From Vanessa cardui (taxonomy: Eukaryota > Arthropoda > Insecta > Lepidoptera > Nymphalidae), in NCBI RefSeq assembly GCF_905220365.1, contig NC_061123.1:4340001-4404000 (forward strand): DNA of 64,000 bases, in the 5' to 3' direction. Every line of letters begins with the position of its first letter. The stretch's first letter is position 1. Made by a program: the position numbers and the translations under genes. Shown here piece by piece: positions 11,443-23,779 of this stretch. The notes under the pieces were generated by a model that did no database searches, was not told the DNA's origin, and worked only from the letters and a program-made list of their open reading frames with translations.

Positions 11443-12769
11443 TTAAGCGTTGCTTTGAATCCAAGATGTGTAGCGAGATACACGAACATTGACACCAGGG
11501 TAACGAGCCAGGGCGCATCTTTCTCCCCAGGAGCAAACACCGACGATAACTCCGTTGTGGAACAGAGGGCCACCAGAGTCTCCCTGGCACTGGTCACGAC
11601 CTCCGACATCGAGCCAACCAGAGCACAACATATTGTCAGTGATAGTACGACGCAACTCAGCGTAACGATTTCTGCAAGTAGCCTGGTTGACGGTCCAGAT
11701 TTGGACGTGACGAAGCTGTTCAGAAGAACTTCCACCGACCTGGAATAAAAGAAGTTAATAACTTAGTTTATACATAACAAAAATTAAATGAATAAATCAA
11801 ATCTGGTGAGAAAGATGATTATCATTCGTATTTTGTATAACGATAGGAATGAGTAAGATAGATATATTACATATAGATCCAAATTATTGCAAATTCGAAA
11901 TTTAATACTATACCACCGGTTAAGTAATATATGCTTACAAATATGGCTAAAGTGGCCCTAAGTCTAATCTAGCAAGTTAAAAAATCAATATCTCCTAACG
12001 CCTCGTGAAAAATACTTCCAAATACAGAACCAACACTCGTGAACAATATTGCAGAATATTCACAAATATATATTCTACTTACGCTGGTAGTGCCCCATCC
12101 GATGGCCCATACGGGTTGGTTGTCACCGAGGTTGTAGTTGCTGCCAGCGATTTGACCAGCGCGTACGTTGTTGTTGAAGGAGAAAGAGCCGACGATGTGC
12201 AAGATTGCAATATCTTGGTCCAAGGTGGCGGTGTTGTAACTAGGGTGGATGATGATTCTGCTGGTGGTGTAAACGACTCCACCGCTGTTGGCATTGGTGG
12301 AACCAACGCGACTGCGCCAGCGTGCAATCGGGTCACCACTGAAATCATTGCAAAAATGACATCATTCGTTACGTAGGTTTCATATTTAAAAAAACATTTG
12401 GTAATCCTATTCAAATCCAGAAGAAGTTCTTACATGAGGCAATGAGCGGCAGTAAGGACGGCCCTGTTGTTAATGATGGAACCTCCACAGGATTGGAAGA
12501 AACTACCAGATCCAGTCCATGAGAAAAGGAGAGCCACACCCATAGGGTACTGACCAATAGTGGTGACTGATCCCCCAATAATTCTTTGCGAATTTTGGGG
12601 TACGGCTGTAACAAAAATATAAGCATTATATATCCATATAATATGTCGAAATTTATAAATGAGTCCAAATATAATGATATTATTATTTTATATTTCTTTA
12701 AATGTAACACTTATTCATACCTGTAACCGCAGCTAGGCCTATGGCCAATAATATAAGTGCAACACGCAT
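11443..12769 (-). CDS. Trypsin-like serine protease B (tandem copy of A)
   Basis: Exons 12769-12721, 12605-12434, 12338-12083 and 11739-11443, with lengths identical to gene A (49, 172, 256, 297 nt) and 257 residues. Signal peptide MRVALILLAIGLAAVTA; activation at QR|IIGG; triad His71, Asp116, Ser214; S1 Asp208; ends RYTSWIQSNA. Differences from A are few, for example CGGSIINN against CGGAILNN and AELRRTITD against AELGRTITD. Intron positions and phases are the same; intron 3 has no SINE. Likely a secreted digestive trypsin. The close match to A indicates a recent duplication or gene conversion. Confidence 0.92.
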
Positions 12770-12784
12770 CCTGAATGAAAATCA

Positions 12785-12827
12785 CTGAGACTGTGATACC
12801 CTGCACTCGAAACGATATGTTTTTATA
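12785..12827 (-). promoter_or_regulatory. Core promoter of trypsin gene B
   Basis: TATAAAAA on the minus strand at 12827-12820 with the same downstream TCACAG initiator-like sequence as gene A. Spacing to the ATG matches gene A to within a base or two. Confidence 0.65.
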
Positions 12828-13450
12828 GCTACCAGTCGAAATCGTCAAAACTATCATCTGATAAAATCACCAATACGAAATACCTGATTAAGCCCTTTAA
12901 TTCCTAATATAATAATAATCAATTATAAATATTTATTGACAGTGATGAGTTATTTGTAATTTATCATGACTCGCTTTGGGTAATACGGAAAAACCCACAT
13001 ATTGGTAATGTGGCAATGAATTATACTAGTGCTTACCCCCAATCTCGTTTTAACTATCGTAATGTGAAAAAGGAAATAACACATATATATTTTTATTTGT
13101 TTGTTCTGTGTGTGCTATATCATTATTTTACAAATTGTAGTATATTTAATGATACTTATTTTTGAAAAATAAAGTAAGTATCAATTAGTTGCAGTAATCG
13201 TTGGTAGACCTGTTCTGTAAAAAAATTATATAAAAATATATTACTTAAAAAAAACATTTCGATAAATTCACTTCCCTGCAGACATAAGCCTATTTGCAAC
13301 TTAATCTTAAAGATTATCCATTACCTAATCAAGTTAAGATTGTAATTCTTTAGCGGACGCATCAATAACCAACACGTTCACATTATTGAGTGAATCTTGA
13401 TCCACGTAGTAATATTAAAATATATATATATATATATATATCGACGTACA
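12828..13450. other. Upstream flank of gene B with an AT microsatellite
   Basis: Matches the gene A upstream flank in two blocks (12828-13060 and 13258-13450) that are contiguous here but separated by E1 and other sequence near gene A. A run of about ten AT units lies at 13421-13441. No gene is seen. Confidence 0.55.
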
Positions 13451-13510
13451 ATATTTAGAAGTATTTTATATTTTTATAAAAAAATCAAAATCAATATAAA
13501 CTTTAGGGGA

Positions 13511-14475
13511 TTTGCTATCATTGGACCGCCTAAGACCGCCAAAAACTATGCGTGTTATGACCAGTTCAATACGATGCTAGGCAACAGTACCGCACCCGTT
13601 GTCCATCCCCCAAACCTCAGTGCGCTTGCGACGCGTGGCACCTAGTAATGCGTAAACCCATGTCAGTGGCGACCGTGATATAAAAACCGAACCATCAACA
13701 AACTGATGTAAATAGCACTGTATTTATTAATGTTTGGTGATTGTAATACATCATGATACCAAATTTATTTGCTTTTACAGAGATGATGAAGTTTTTTACC
13801 TTATTTAACATATTTTTAAATATACGCTTTCGTTCTGTTGATATGCCTAGTTGCCATCAATGGACCACTACTGTGACGCCATTATTGGACCGGTCCAATC
13901 AAAGAAACTTAGCGAATTAATTATTTTCACTTTGTAGAATTCTAAGAAATGTTTATGTCTGTGTAAATTTTCCATATGAAAATTTGTGTTTAATTAAATA
14001 AATATGATTTTTCTCTATAAAAGTAGATACCAACTCGAAATTATTGCAATTGATTGTTGATCTCGTCAAAAGTTCCTAAACAGTTAGTTATAATAATAGT
14101 TTACAAGGAAAAAAATAATATTATTATAAAATCTTATGAATATAAAAGTAAATCTTATTGTGTGTTTCATTTGAGTCACCTTCATTGGACCGTTAGTACA
14201 AATGTTTCTAAGTCCAATGATGGCAACTTAGTGGTCCATTCAAGGTGACGCTGGTCCAAAGAAAGCAACTCCTCATTGAAAAGTTATTTTAGTATATTTT
14301 TAAATACTTGCAACTTACATTGCCAATAATTTATATATGATTAATTAACATAAATATCATTACATTACAACATTTGGATACCGTTTATTGATGATATTTC
14401 ATGAGATATGATGTCATAAAGTCTTAACTTTATCCTTGGTTTAACCTTACTTGGTCCAATCATAGCAACCTTCCC
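13511..14475. repeat. Cluster of a GGTCCAAT-containing motif in both orientations
   Basis: Copies close to GGTCCAATSATRGCAACT occur near 13511 (reverse), 13850 (reverse), 13876 (reverse), 13891, 14178 (reverse), 14210, 14231, 14250 and 14450. Five have the exact octamer GGTCCAAT or its complement. The bases between copies are not repeated. Nothing in the region encodes a recognisable protein. Function unknown. Confidence 0.6.
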
Positions 14476-14477
14476 CT

Positions 14478-14715
14478 ATTCAAGTAGGCTTTTACAAGCA
14501 CTTTTGAATCATCGTTTTACAATTAAGTGAAGCTACCACCGGTTCGGAAAGTAGATTCTACCGAGAAGAACCGGCAAGAAACTCAGTAGTTACTCTTTTT
14601 AACAGTTAGGAAATACGAAGACAAGTTAGTTAAATACAATTACTTAAATTAATATATCCTGCTTGAAAGTCAACAGGTATTAACTCCACGCTTTTGTAGC
14701 ATCTATAAGTAGTAT
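14478..14715 (-). mobile_element. LINE 3' end fragment
   Basis: Reverse-strand copy of the 3' UTR that follows the RT fragments at 38645, 42508 and 45593: GTTTCTTGCCGGTTCTTCTC, then CCGAACCGGTGGTAGCTTCA, then a TACTTGAATA end. No coding sequence remains. Confidence 0.75.
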
Positions 14716-17079
14716 ATATAGTATATACATAATAAGTAGTATAGTGTAAGTGAAAAAGATAAAAGTATTAATATTTTATACATCTGGGAAAACTTAAAAC
14801 TTCCTGTATAATTTTTTTTTAATAATGTTACTGTTTAATTTTACTTTAATAATATAATGTAAAGTATTAATTATTACTTAAGAAAACATGTTCTCGGACT
14901 TTCACACTCAAAGTTTGTTTGGTGGTGTTTATTATGTTCTGCGAATAGTTTTTATATATTATGCTCTAATTATTCATTAATTCCTTGACCGACTTGGATA
15001 ATTTAACCGACATTTTATTGTGGTGGATCACCAAAACTTATGTATATTTGATGATCATATAATGTTTTTTACAAAATATTAACGAAATTTTTGTCAGACA
15101 GATTTGAATTAATTTCGTGTTATTTATTTATTAGTTATATAGGATTCATCTGATTCAGTTTATTTGTTCCTTAGTTGCAGTAATCCCACATACAATAATG
15201 CCTGTTAGACCTAATTTTAACTCAAATAATTTCTCATTATAATTTAAATGTACTAGACAGAAAATGTAGATGACAAAACATGTATTTGAAGAAGATCGTA
15301 AGTCGTTTGAATGGTTTACTTGCAATGATTATTTTTAAAATATGCTAAATACTAATTATGTTGATCCAATATTAAATTTTCGTACAATTAAGAATTTTTA
15401 ATAATATTGTACGTATTAAAAAGTGTAGAAAACAAAATACGTGAAACCTTCAATTTGAAAAGAGATATTAGCACAATAGTTAGAAAGAGTTAGATTGTGA
15501 CGACATTGTTTTAAGTAATTTGTTTATTTCTAAAATGCAGTGACACACATTTTATGTATCCTACTATTACTAACTTTTATGTCTACGCTATTACATTTCG
15601 ATAAACAAAGGAACCATTTCCTTTTCAAGTAAAAAAATGACCATAAATATTAAATAGGTTGTCATTATTTTTGCAGAATATTTTATTCTATTTTTGTTTG
15701 TCAAAATTAGAATAAAAAGTTTTTATTCTAATTTTGAATAAAAACTTTTTATTCCAATTTTGAATAAATGTACGAAGACGGCAGATATTTTACCGATTTT
15801 ACTACCCGGTAATCGTAGCATGTCAATATAACTTCCGAATAACGCTTCCTTGACAATTCTGTTATCCGGAAGTAAACGAATCGCTTGTCGTTCGTTGCTT
15901 CTGAGTTATGACGATTGATTCATGGGCCATATATATATTTTTTATGGTGATTTACGGATGCAAATCGTCTTTCATTCATGTTTACTAATGCTAAGTTATT
16001 GCTGCCTTCTTAGAACTGAATTATTTCTTTAAAAACATTTTTACCCTTTCTCGACTGTTTCGTCTATATCAGTGATTCCCGAAGTGATACAGGTGGACCC
16101 CCAGGGTTCCACGGGAGACATGATGGGGGTCTACGTAGGCTTGAATAAAAAATGGGGGTCCATAAGATGTTAATGGGAGTCGACGAAAATTTATTCGCTT
16201 TTGATAGTAAAGAGCAAAAATGTAAGCATAGTTATATAACCCTATTATTTTTTTCTTGTAATTCTATTCTTTTAATAAGTAAAGTGTTAGAATATGTACT
16301 ATTTTTCGTTTTTAGTTTGCCTATCAGAATATAGGGACGGAACTCAGAAGCGATACCATTTTTATTTTTTGGCGTCATCAAGAATGTGGTAGAATGTAGC
16401 AGCAGGGGTCCACCGAAACCAAACCGTCTGAGCAGGTACAGCTTACCACATATTTTACCGCCAAACAGAAATACTTTTTTTGTATTGTTTCCGCTTTCAA
16501 AGGTTGAATGAGTCAGTGTAACTACAGACATAAGAGACATATCTTTTAAGTTCACAAGGTTGTATGTCTTACAGCGCAAAACATAGACCATAATGACCAC
16601 TAAGGATCAAGCGAATCATTTCTCATTAAGATGCTATCAGGATTGGGAAGATTGAAGTACTTGTATTCGTACAAAAATTGCAAGGAAAAAGTTGGATAAG
16701 TATGCATACAAAATAAAAACAAATTCTAGTTGCATAAAAATAATAAATTAACATCGATTAAAGCCACTAAAACTGCTCAAAATCAAAATCAATATTTTAA
16801 TGAAGTAGACTCTTGTTAGCACGTTTTGACTATGACGTAATACCTACTACTATAAACTGTGATGACTAATGTAAATAAGCCGAAAGTGATGATATTTGTT
16901 ACTGCTGATAATTTAACGAAGAACTCCCTTTCGTGAGGGAACAGACCATACCAGCTCTGAATGTTACCGAATGTAGCTGGAGCAACTCGAACTCACTCAT
17001 TTAGTACAATTTTATTTACAAAGATTGATAGTTATGTTAAAAGAATGGTCATTAATCCTTAATTGCAGCCCGGCTTCAA
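14716..17079. other. AT-rich non-coding DNA with hairpins
   Basis: No gene is recognised. 15702-15736 is a perfect 16-bp inverted repeat with a 3-base loop, followed by further AATAAAAA/TTTTTATT palindromes to about 15760. 16071-16087 (CAGTGATTCCCGAAGTG) resembles one end of hAT-type DNA transposons, but no matching opposite end was found. 16493-16560 resembles 33600-33660. Confidence 0.4.
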
Positions 17080-17372
17080 ACAACAGCCTGTAAATTCCCA
17101 CTACTGGGCTAAAGACCTCCTCTCCCTTTGAGGAGAAGTTTGGAACATATTCCACCATGCTGTTCCAATGCGGGTTGGTGGAATACATATGTAGCAGAAT
17201 TTCTATCAAATTTGTCACATGCAGGTTTCCTCACGATGTTTTCCTTCACCGCTGAGCACGAGGTGAATAATAAAAACAAATTAAGCATATGAATCAGCGG
17301 TGCTTGCCTGGGTTTGAACCCGCAATCATCGGTTAAGATGCACTCGTTCTAACCACTGGGCCATCTCGACTC
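17080..17372 (-). repeat. tRNA-derived SINE (family 1)
   Basis: Full-length-looking copy: on the minus strand it begins with GAGTCGAGATGGCCCAGTGG (A box), then GCGGGTTCAAACCC (B box), and ends at GGCTGTTGTTTG. Same family as the copies at 3964, 23988 and 48521. Confidence 0.85.
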
Positions 17373-18330
17373 GCCCGGCTTCGCAAAGGTGCGATATTGT
17401 TACTTAATATACTATACTCTTAGATTGTCTTACATCGTTCAAAATTTTTCAGTCTTTAGACAATACAAATCCCTATATCCCAGCGCTTTACAGCCATAAT
17501 ATATTCGAAAACGTTCATTTCAATAACATACTGCAAAGGACCATATTAATCTATGTGAAATTCACAATGTATTAAAAAAAAACCTTATATCTCTTTCTTA
17601 ATTATAAAAATTTACAATGAAAAGAAATGACAACAAAATATTTTAAAGTGTCTTACTAATTATTTTAAAAATAAATATATCTATAATTTTTATTAATATA
17701 ACTAAGAAGAACCCCTCGTCTCGAAGGAAAGCCTCCTCTAGAGTTCGCCATTAGTCTCTATCGCAAGCTATCCAGTGTCTTTCAGCCACTTGCACAGTCC
17801 TGTCAGCCCTGCCACTGGTCTTCCTCTTTTTAATATACCAATGGGTCCGGACCAGGAATTTGTCAGTAATTCTAGATGCCACAATGTACTAAAGGTACTT
17901 AATTGGATAAGTATTAATACTGGAGTGTTTAAAATAGCTTCGAAAATAAGCCATAATTCTCGAAAAAAAGCAAAGGAATAAAAGTGGTTATGGTGGGTTA
18001 TTTCTAAAATGTAGATGTATACCAGTAGATTTTTCTGAAGCTCTTTTTAAGGTGTACAATACTGTAGCACATTATTTTGATCTATCTCGTAGGGTTCAGC
18101 CAGCATTTGCAAAGTTAGCCGAAAAAAACTGTCAATGTAGGAAATTCTAAAATTATCATTGTGTCTTTGCTATATTTATATATATATTATATCAATATTC
18201 GATGTATACACAAAAACATTTGTCTTTAATCACTCTATCTGTAAGACAGACCGCATCAAAATACTTTATATTACGTAATTTTAAAGATCTAAGCATACAT
18301 AGGGACAGACAGCAGTAAGCGATACTCTTA
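17373..18330 (+). repeat. GCGACCCG-type repeat, split in two
   Basis: 17373-17500 begins CGCCCGGCTTCGC and matches the first part of the repeat at 5898. 18165-18330 matches its latter part (ACCGCATCAAAATAC, TTTTAAAGATCTA). The 660 bases between them have no match in the window and could be a nested insertion. No gene is seen in them. Confidence 0.45.
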
Positions 18331-19776
18331 ATAAATATTCTCAATAAATTATATTTCGTAAGAAGAATTAAGAATTGCTGATAATGACAAAAACAATGAC
18401 TCGACAAAATCCTTTATTTTTATATAAAATAATTTCAATTAAAAAATGTATTTTCATCAATGATTTCATTCTCAATTCAACTCAAATTAAAATCTTATAG
18501 AAGTTGCACCAGCAATTAACCTCAAAAATTTCGTAAAGTCAATAAATCAGGCCTAATTAATAATAATTAATAGACATATAATGTGTAAAATTTACAAATA
18601 AATAAGTCTGCACGTACTATTTGTATATGTGATAAGATAAATTTAAAAACCAGATTAATATACAAACGTCGTAATCTCTGATTATCTAGCGATTTATCCA
18701 GGAATCGAAAAAAATATTACTTTAATATCGCATTAACAAAATTATCATTGTCAAATTAGTGTACAACCTTGTCAAGATAAATGAAAGCGAATACGTTGTG
18801 TGTTATCCGGACTTGCATTATTGATATTTTAAGTGATTTATCTTCTGTATCGAATAAAGAGTTTTGACGTTTGCATTAGAGCCAATCAAAGTTGCGACAG
18901 TTATGGATAGATATATGTAGATAAAATTATTTTCATTAAAAGCTATTTAAAATAAAAAAAAAAACGATTGTCATATTTCATACCCAATTAATTACTTACC
19001 ACCGAGCAAAAACCTCTTTTGAGGCTTTTGATTTTGTTTTTATTATATTCATTGAAATTCTTCTCTCGTAAGACTCAACTCCGCAGCAAAACGGTTATGA
19101 CATTTCAGCCCCTATCGTCGATACTTCGATAATAGATATATCGAAGTTTTTTAATTGTTTTCAGATACAAAAGGTGTATTCATATTTAAAATACACTGCA
19201 ATGTTTATACATTAAATCAAAGACTATTTTTTTTCTTTTTTGTTAATTAGAATTCTCTCTTCGGGTTAAAATAAGATAATTTTATAAGTAAATTCCAATG
19301 AAGTATATTTATCCGATTATTTTTTAACAAAAATAGACTAGACAGTAGACTTGACTAAACTGGTCAAACAAAGGATTATCAAACAGTATTTTCTAATCGC
19401 ATAATAATTCATAACTATATTATATTAACGTACTATCATCCCTCGTCTTTTTATATTACTGTATAATCGTAATGTAACCGAAATAACAATTGTAAATAAT
19501 AATCACCATCCACTGAGTCAAATTATAATTAAAATTAATAGTATATGGCTAATACAATTAACGGTTTTTCCAACAATCGCCAATCAAATTGATATAATAT
19601 GACCAAGTTTGATATAATATAATATATAGCAGGATAAAACAGAAGTTTTCACTATCGGCTTTATTTTATCAGCTTGATTTCAATTATTTCATTGCTTAAA
19701 TGTCTGTTATATTCCGATGTCGTGAGATCGAACCCGGATCGACTCTGAAAAAACATTTAGCTCTGCGTAGCAGATC
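18331..19776. other. AT-rich DNA with no recognised gene
   Basis: Nothing coding is recognised on either strand. Around 19115-19150 is an imperfect palindrome with TCGATACTTCGA and ATATATCGAAG. Confidence 0.4.
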
Positions 19777-20511
19777 TATCGATAGTTGATTTGAAAAACT
19801 ATTCACGTTATAGATAGCACTATCGATAGTATCGTTTTGGTCAATACTATCGATACTACCGAAAGAATACGACTCAAAACTCCTTGTCTTCATTCAAAAA
19901 GCCTACTTGAATTAAGTTTATTTTGATCTGATTTGATTTGATTTGATAGCTCTCCGTGAGCAATATTATCGATAAGGGCAAACCTATCGATACTATCGAT
20001 AGTATCTGCTAGCAATTGTATTGGTAACAACGATATTATTTATACCATCGATGGTATCGATAGTTTGGGATTATCGATAGTCTTTGAATGAATTTTGATA
20101 ATAGGATAGTAAAATATAAAACTTTCTACATGTTTCTTAATTGCTATTTCTTAGAAACGCGTCTTTTGACATCGACGGTCTTATGTAATTATGTAAATTT
20201 TACTCTTCTTCAAGAATGTACAAAATTTTTGAACTACGTATAAGTTTTGCTTTTTTCATAAATCAAAGTAAATGAATTAATCCATTACTCCAACGATATT
20301 CTATTTTTATAGCCCTACTAAGTAAGTTATTTTGAGAAAGTAATACTATCGAAAAATAACTGGCTATCGATACGTTGTATTGGTCTCGGACAACTATCAA
20401 TAGTATCGATACTATCGATAGTATTGACACGTGACGATACTATCTATAGACTATCGATACTATCGCTACAATCTTAACTATATATAGTCTATCGATACTG
20501 GACTATCGATA
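19777..20511. promoter_or_regulatory. Dense cluster of 14 TATCGATA palindromes
   Basis: Exact TATCGATA octamers start at 19777, 19821, 19848, 19967, 19985, 19994, 20055, 20072, 20365, 20404, 20413, 20452, 20490 and 20504, with further near matches (ACGATACTATC, CTATCGAAA). TATCGATA is the binding site of the insect factor DREF, and CGATA is the core used by BEAF-32 in Drosophila; both act at housekeeping promoters and domain boundaries. A regulatory or boundary role here is inference. No adjacent gene is recognised, so a structural or satellite-like origin is also possible. About 19888-19950 holds a LINE tail (TTGAT repeats). Confidence 0.55.
19888..19950 (+). mobile_element. LINE 3' tail fragment with TTGAT repeats
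   Basis: GCCTACTTGAATTAAGTTT followed by GATTTGATTTGATTTGAT matches the extreme 3' end and pentamer tail of the LINE ending at 45594. Confidence 0.6.
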
Positions 20512-23500
20512 TGCAACATTAATCTCGTTTTTCTGCGAGATTTTTTAATAGCAGTGCAAAGCCTGGATGTTTGCAGAATTTACACTTCGATGCTCCGAAA
20601 AGTACGTTAAGCCGTTGGTACATAGTACACCTGTATTTCTGTACAAATTAGTGCACTATAATTTCTACGTATTTAGTATTGCGTTGAGAACAGACGCGGT
20701 GTCCGGGCGCTGTCCGATTATCACCTCTTACATAAAAAAATAATAACAAGCATGACGTTACAATTCTAAGAAATATATGTAACATAACATTTCTTATCAC
20801 AGCTGTGAAACAAATAATGTATTATCAGTAATATACGCGTTAATTTATTATACTAAGCCTACTTAAACGTTAATCTAATATTAGTATAAGTATATTCACC
20901 AAAACGAACGCACATTCAATAATGGAAACTTGTTTATATTGACAGAAAGAAAAATATTTTTTTCTAAAAAATAATACATTAAAATTTTAATCGACATTAC
21001 TTAGTTTCTAAATAAAAGGTACTTGAGGCTGATTGATTAAAATATTTCGCGCTACCGAAAATTTGTATTCGATTTTATATACCTACTATTTGTCTGTATA
21101 AGTTTTATAGAATATAAAGTCGTAATAGAGTCAACATTATTGAATAGTCTGTAAATTGATTAGTCCAAGTTAAATTATCGTCGTTAACAACATTATAATA
21201 GAATTTGTTTTTGTTGCTGTCTTTAGTCTTGCATTCGTCGAGTCGCAAAGTCAAATCAAGGATGACATGACTTTGCTGATGGAAACTTGGTGTTAGAAGC
21301 TCACATTCACTTCTTATGTTTATACATTCCCCTACTTAAAACAAAACATTTTTTTTAATACAATATATCTACATACAATTTTATACTGTTGTAAATATGT
21401 ATAAATACCTTAAAAGTAGCATCTTAATCATTTTGAAGAGTCTTGAACTCCGAGAATATACTTACATATAGCCTTGAATTAGAACTTTACCTACTCATAG
21501 TTAACTATAAAAACCCTAATAATTTATCATTCAGAGTCATTTATAATATGTTAATTTTAGATTTATAGCTTAATATATTATCTACATAAAATATACCCTA
21601 TTTCCAGGCTCTTTAATAGTTTAGGCTCGGCGGTGATAAGTCAGTCAGTCAGGATTTATTATTTTATATATTTCAAGGTGTGAAAATGTCACAAAAAAAA
21701 TTTAAAAACTGAAAAAACGCATTGATTATGTCATTATGTTCGATAAGCAAATTGCACGTGGTCAAGAAAACGCTTCAAGACTTACACTATACAAAAACTT
21801 TGTTATTTTTATGCACCGCCATAATACAAATAGAAAGTTCCAATCAATGATATTCTAATGAACAGGTATGTTATACCCATACTAAACAACAGAAAAAAGT
21901 GTGCCGCGCCGAGGACCGTTTATTTTACATTTCGTTACAAGTAAAAAAGATAGCTTAATAAAAACAATAAGTTAAAGGGATAACTAGATGTTTTAATTAC
22001 GCAAAACGTATAACTAAGTAATTATGATGTATTATAACGTATTACTACGTAAAACAATTAAAGGCAAACGTCCCAATTAGGCCGTTTTCTAGTCTTCACT
22101 TTTGCGCGTTAATACATATCGATATAGAAATATCTTAGAACATCATTGGTTCCAATGATATTTACAAGATATAACTCGACACACGACTTTATATGATACC
22201 ATGTAAATATGTAACACCAATATTTTTTACCAACATTTACAGTGACTGTAAATATGTCATTACCGAACATTTTATTTGTGCATCACTAATTATTCATGTA
22301 TTTTATTATATTTATAATTCATATCAGTAAAACTTCGGAATGATACATGTGTCGATTAACACCAAAATTCTTCCATGTATGTATTCACCAGCTCAAAAGG
22401 GAGTATTGTGGAAGTAAGGAGAAAGGAATATTTCTTTAAGGTCGGCAGTGCACCTGCATACCTTCCGGCGTTGCAAAAGTCCACTGGCATAGGTCAGTCG
22501 CTTTCCTCCAGTGTCAGCCTCCCGCTCGTTAGCTAACCACTAAACAAAATAAATAAAATACCTTCAAACCTTTAACATTTAATTTTGCCTTAATATTTAT
22601 GCATTTATATTAATAGTCCAATAAATAATATAATTCTGAAACAAACATAAATAATAATTATCAAATTAAATGTATTTTCTTCAATCTAACTTTAAATCAT
22701 TTTTGAATCGTCAATATTTTAACTCGACCACCAACTCGGAAAACAGCCTCTAGTCAAACAAACACGCACTCGCAAAAAGTATTATTTTAATTTTTTTTTA
22801 ATTTCTTAAGATTAATCTTGTCTTAATATTTTTTTTATATAATTAAATAATAAATTGAATAGAAGTTTCAAAAACCTTCTCCCAATTTCTAATATTAATA
22901 GTAATTTGTAAATTCTTCCTTATAAACAGTATATTATCGTTTATATATTATGAATTAACCGTTAATTCAATACAATATCACTTATTTTATTCAATCATCA
23001 AAATTTTAAATACGTATTCCACGATTACATCGTATATTTTTGACTAATATGACATTTTCTCAAACGTACATATATGTACCTACACACAATGCTCGTAATT
23101 ACTTCTAAATCTACAAATATGCTATTAATAATTGACAGGCGCTAATTTGATACAATTAAATTTAGGTTAAATATTCTTAAGTTGTTGAAATTGATATTGC
23201 AAAAATAATTTATAATTATATTATAATAATTACCCATATAAATTAACATTTGCTTAAATTTAGTTTTAATAATTTCATCTAAATTTCGAATGAGACAAAA
23301 TTTTTTAAGATAAGGTATACAAATAATTTAGAGTAACTCAATATCCCAGTTAAACACTAAATAATATGATGTGGCGTCCACTTTATTGAGTTTTGACTAT
23401 AATAAATCCGTATTTTTTTAAAATATTAATGCGACACTGAACGGCATAATTACTATTTTTATTTGAAAGTAGAAGAACGACGCTCTAGATCTAGGCTGCG

Positions 23501-23779
23501 AATACTGTGCATGCATTACATAGTTTTTCGTTGTATCAACTTTGTTGTTTTCATATATTTTATTTCTATAAACTTAGTCTCTATTGTAAATTGTTCTGAG
23601 TTACTTTAAATATATTTCAACTGGAAAAATACTTTATCTTATGTTACTTTAATGAATCTGTTCCTTACTAGTCTTGAAAAACATGCAACAAATTTGAAAC
23701 TTTTTACTTTTAAAATTTTTGTTAGCAACTTCATTTTACCTTTCCATATCTACATTATTTCATAGAGAGCATTGTTTCC
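20512..23779. other. AT-rich DNA with no recognised gene
   Basis: No ORF with recognisable content. About 22437-22540 (AAGGTCGGCAGTGCACC ... CCTCCCGCTCGTTAGC) is a fragment of a common repeat also present, in the opposite orientation, at 54980-55085 in the 3' region of LINE C. Confidence 0.4.

Noticed and set aside
16071..16600. Possible hAT transposon end (CAGTGATTCCCGAAGTG)
   Set aside because: Only one end is found; no opposite inverted end, target duplication or transposase was seen.
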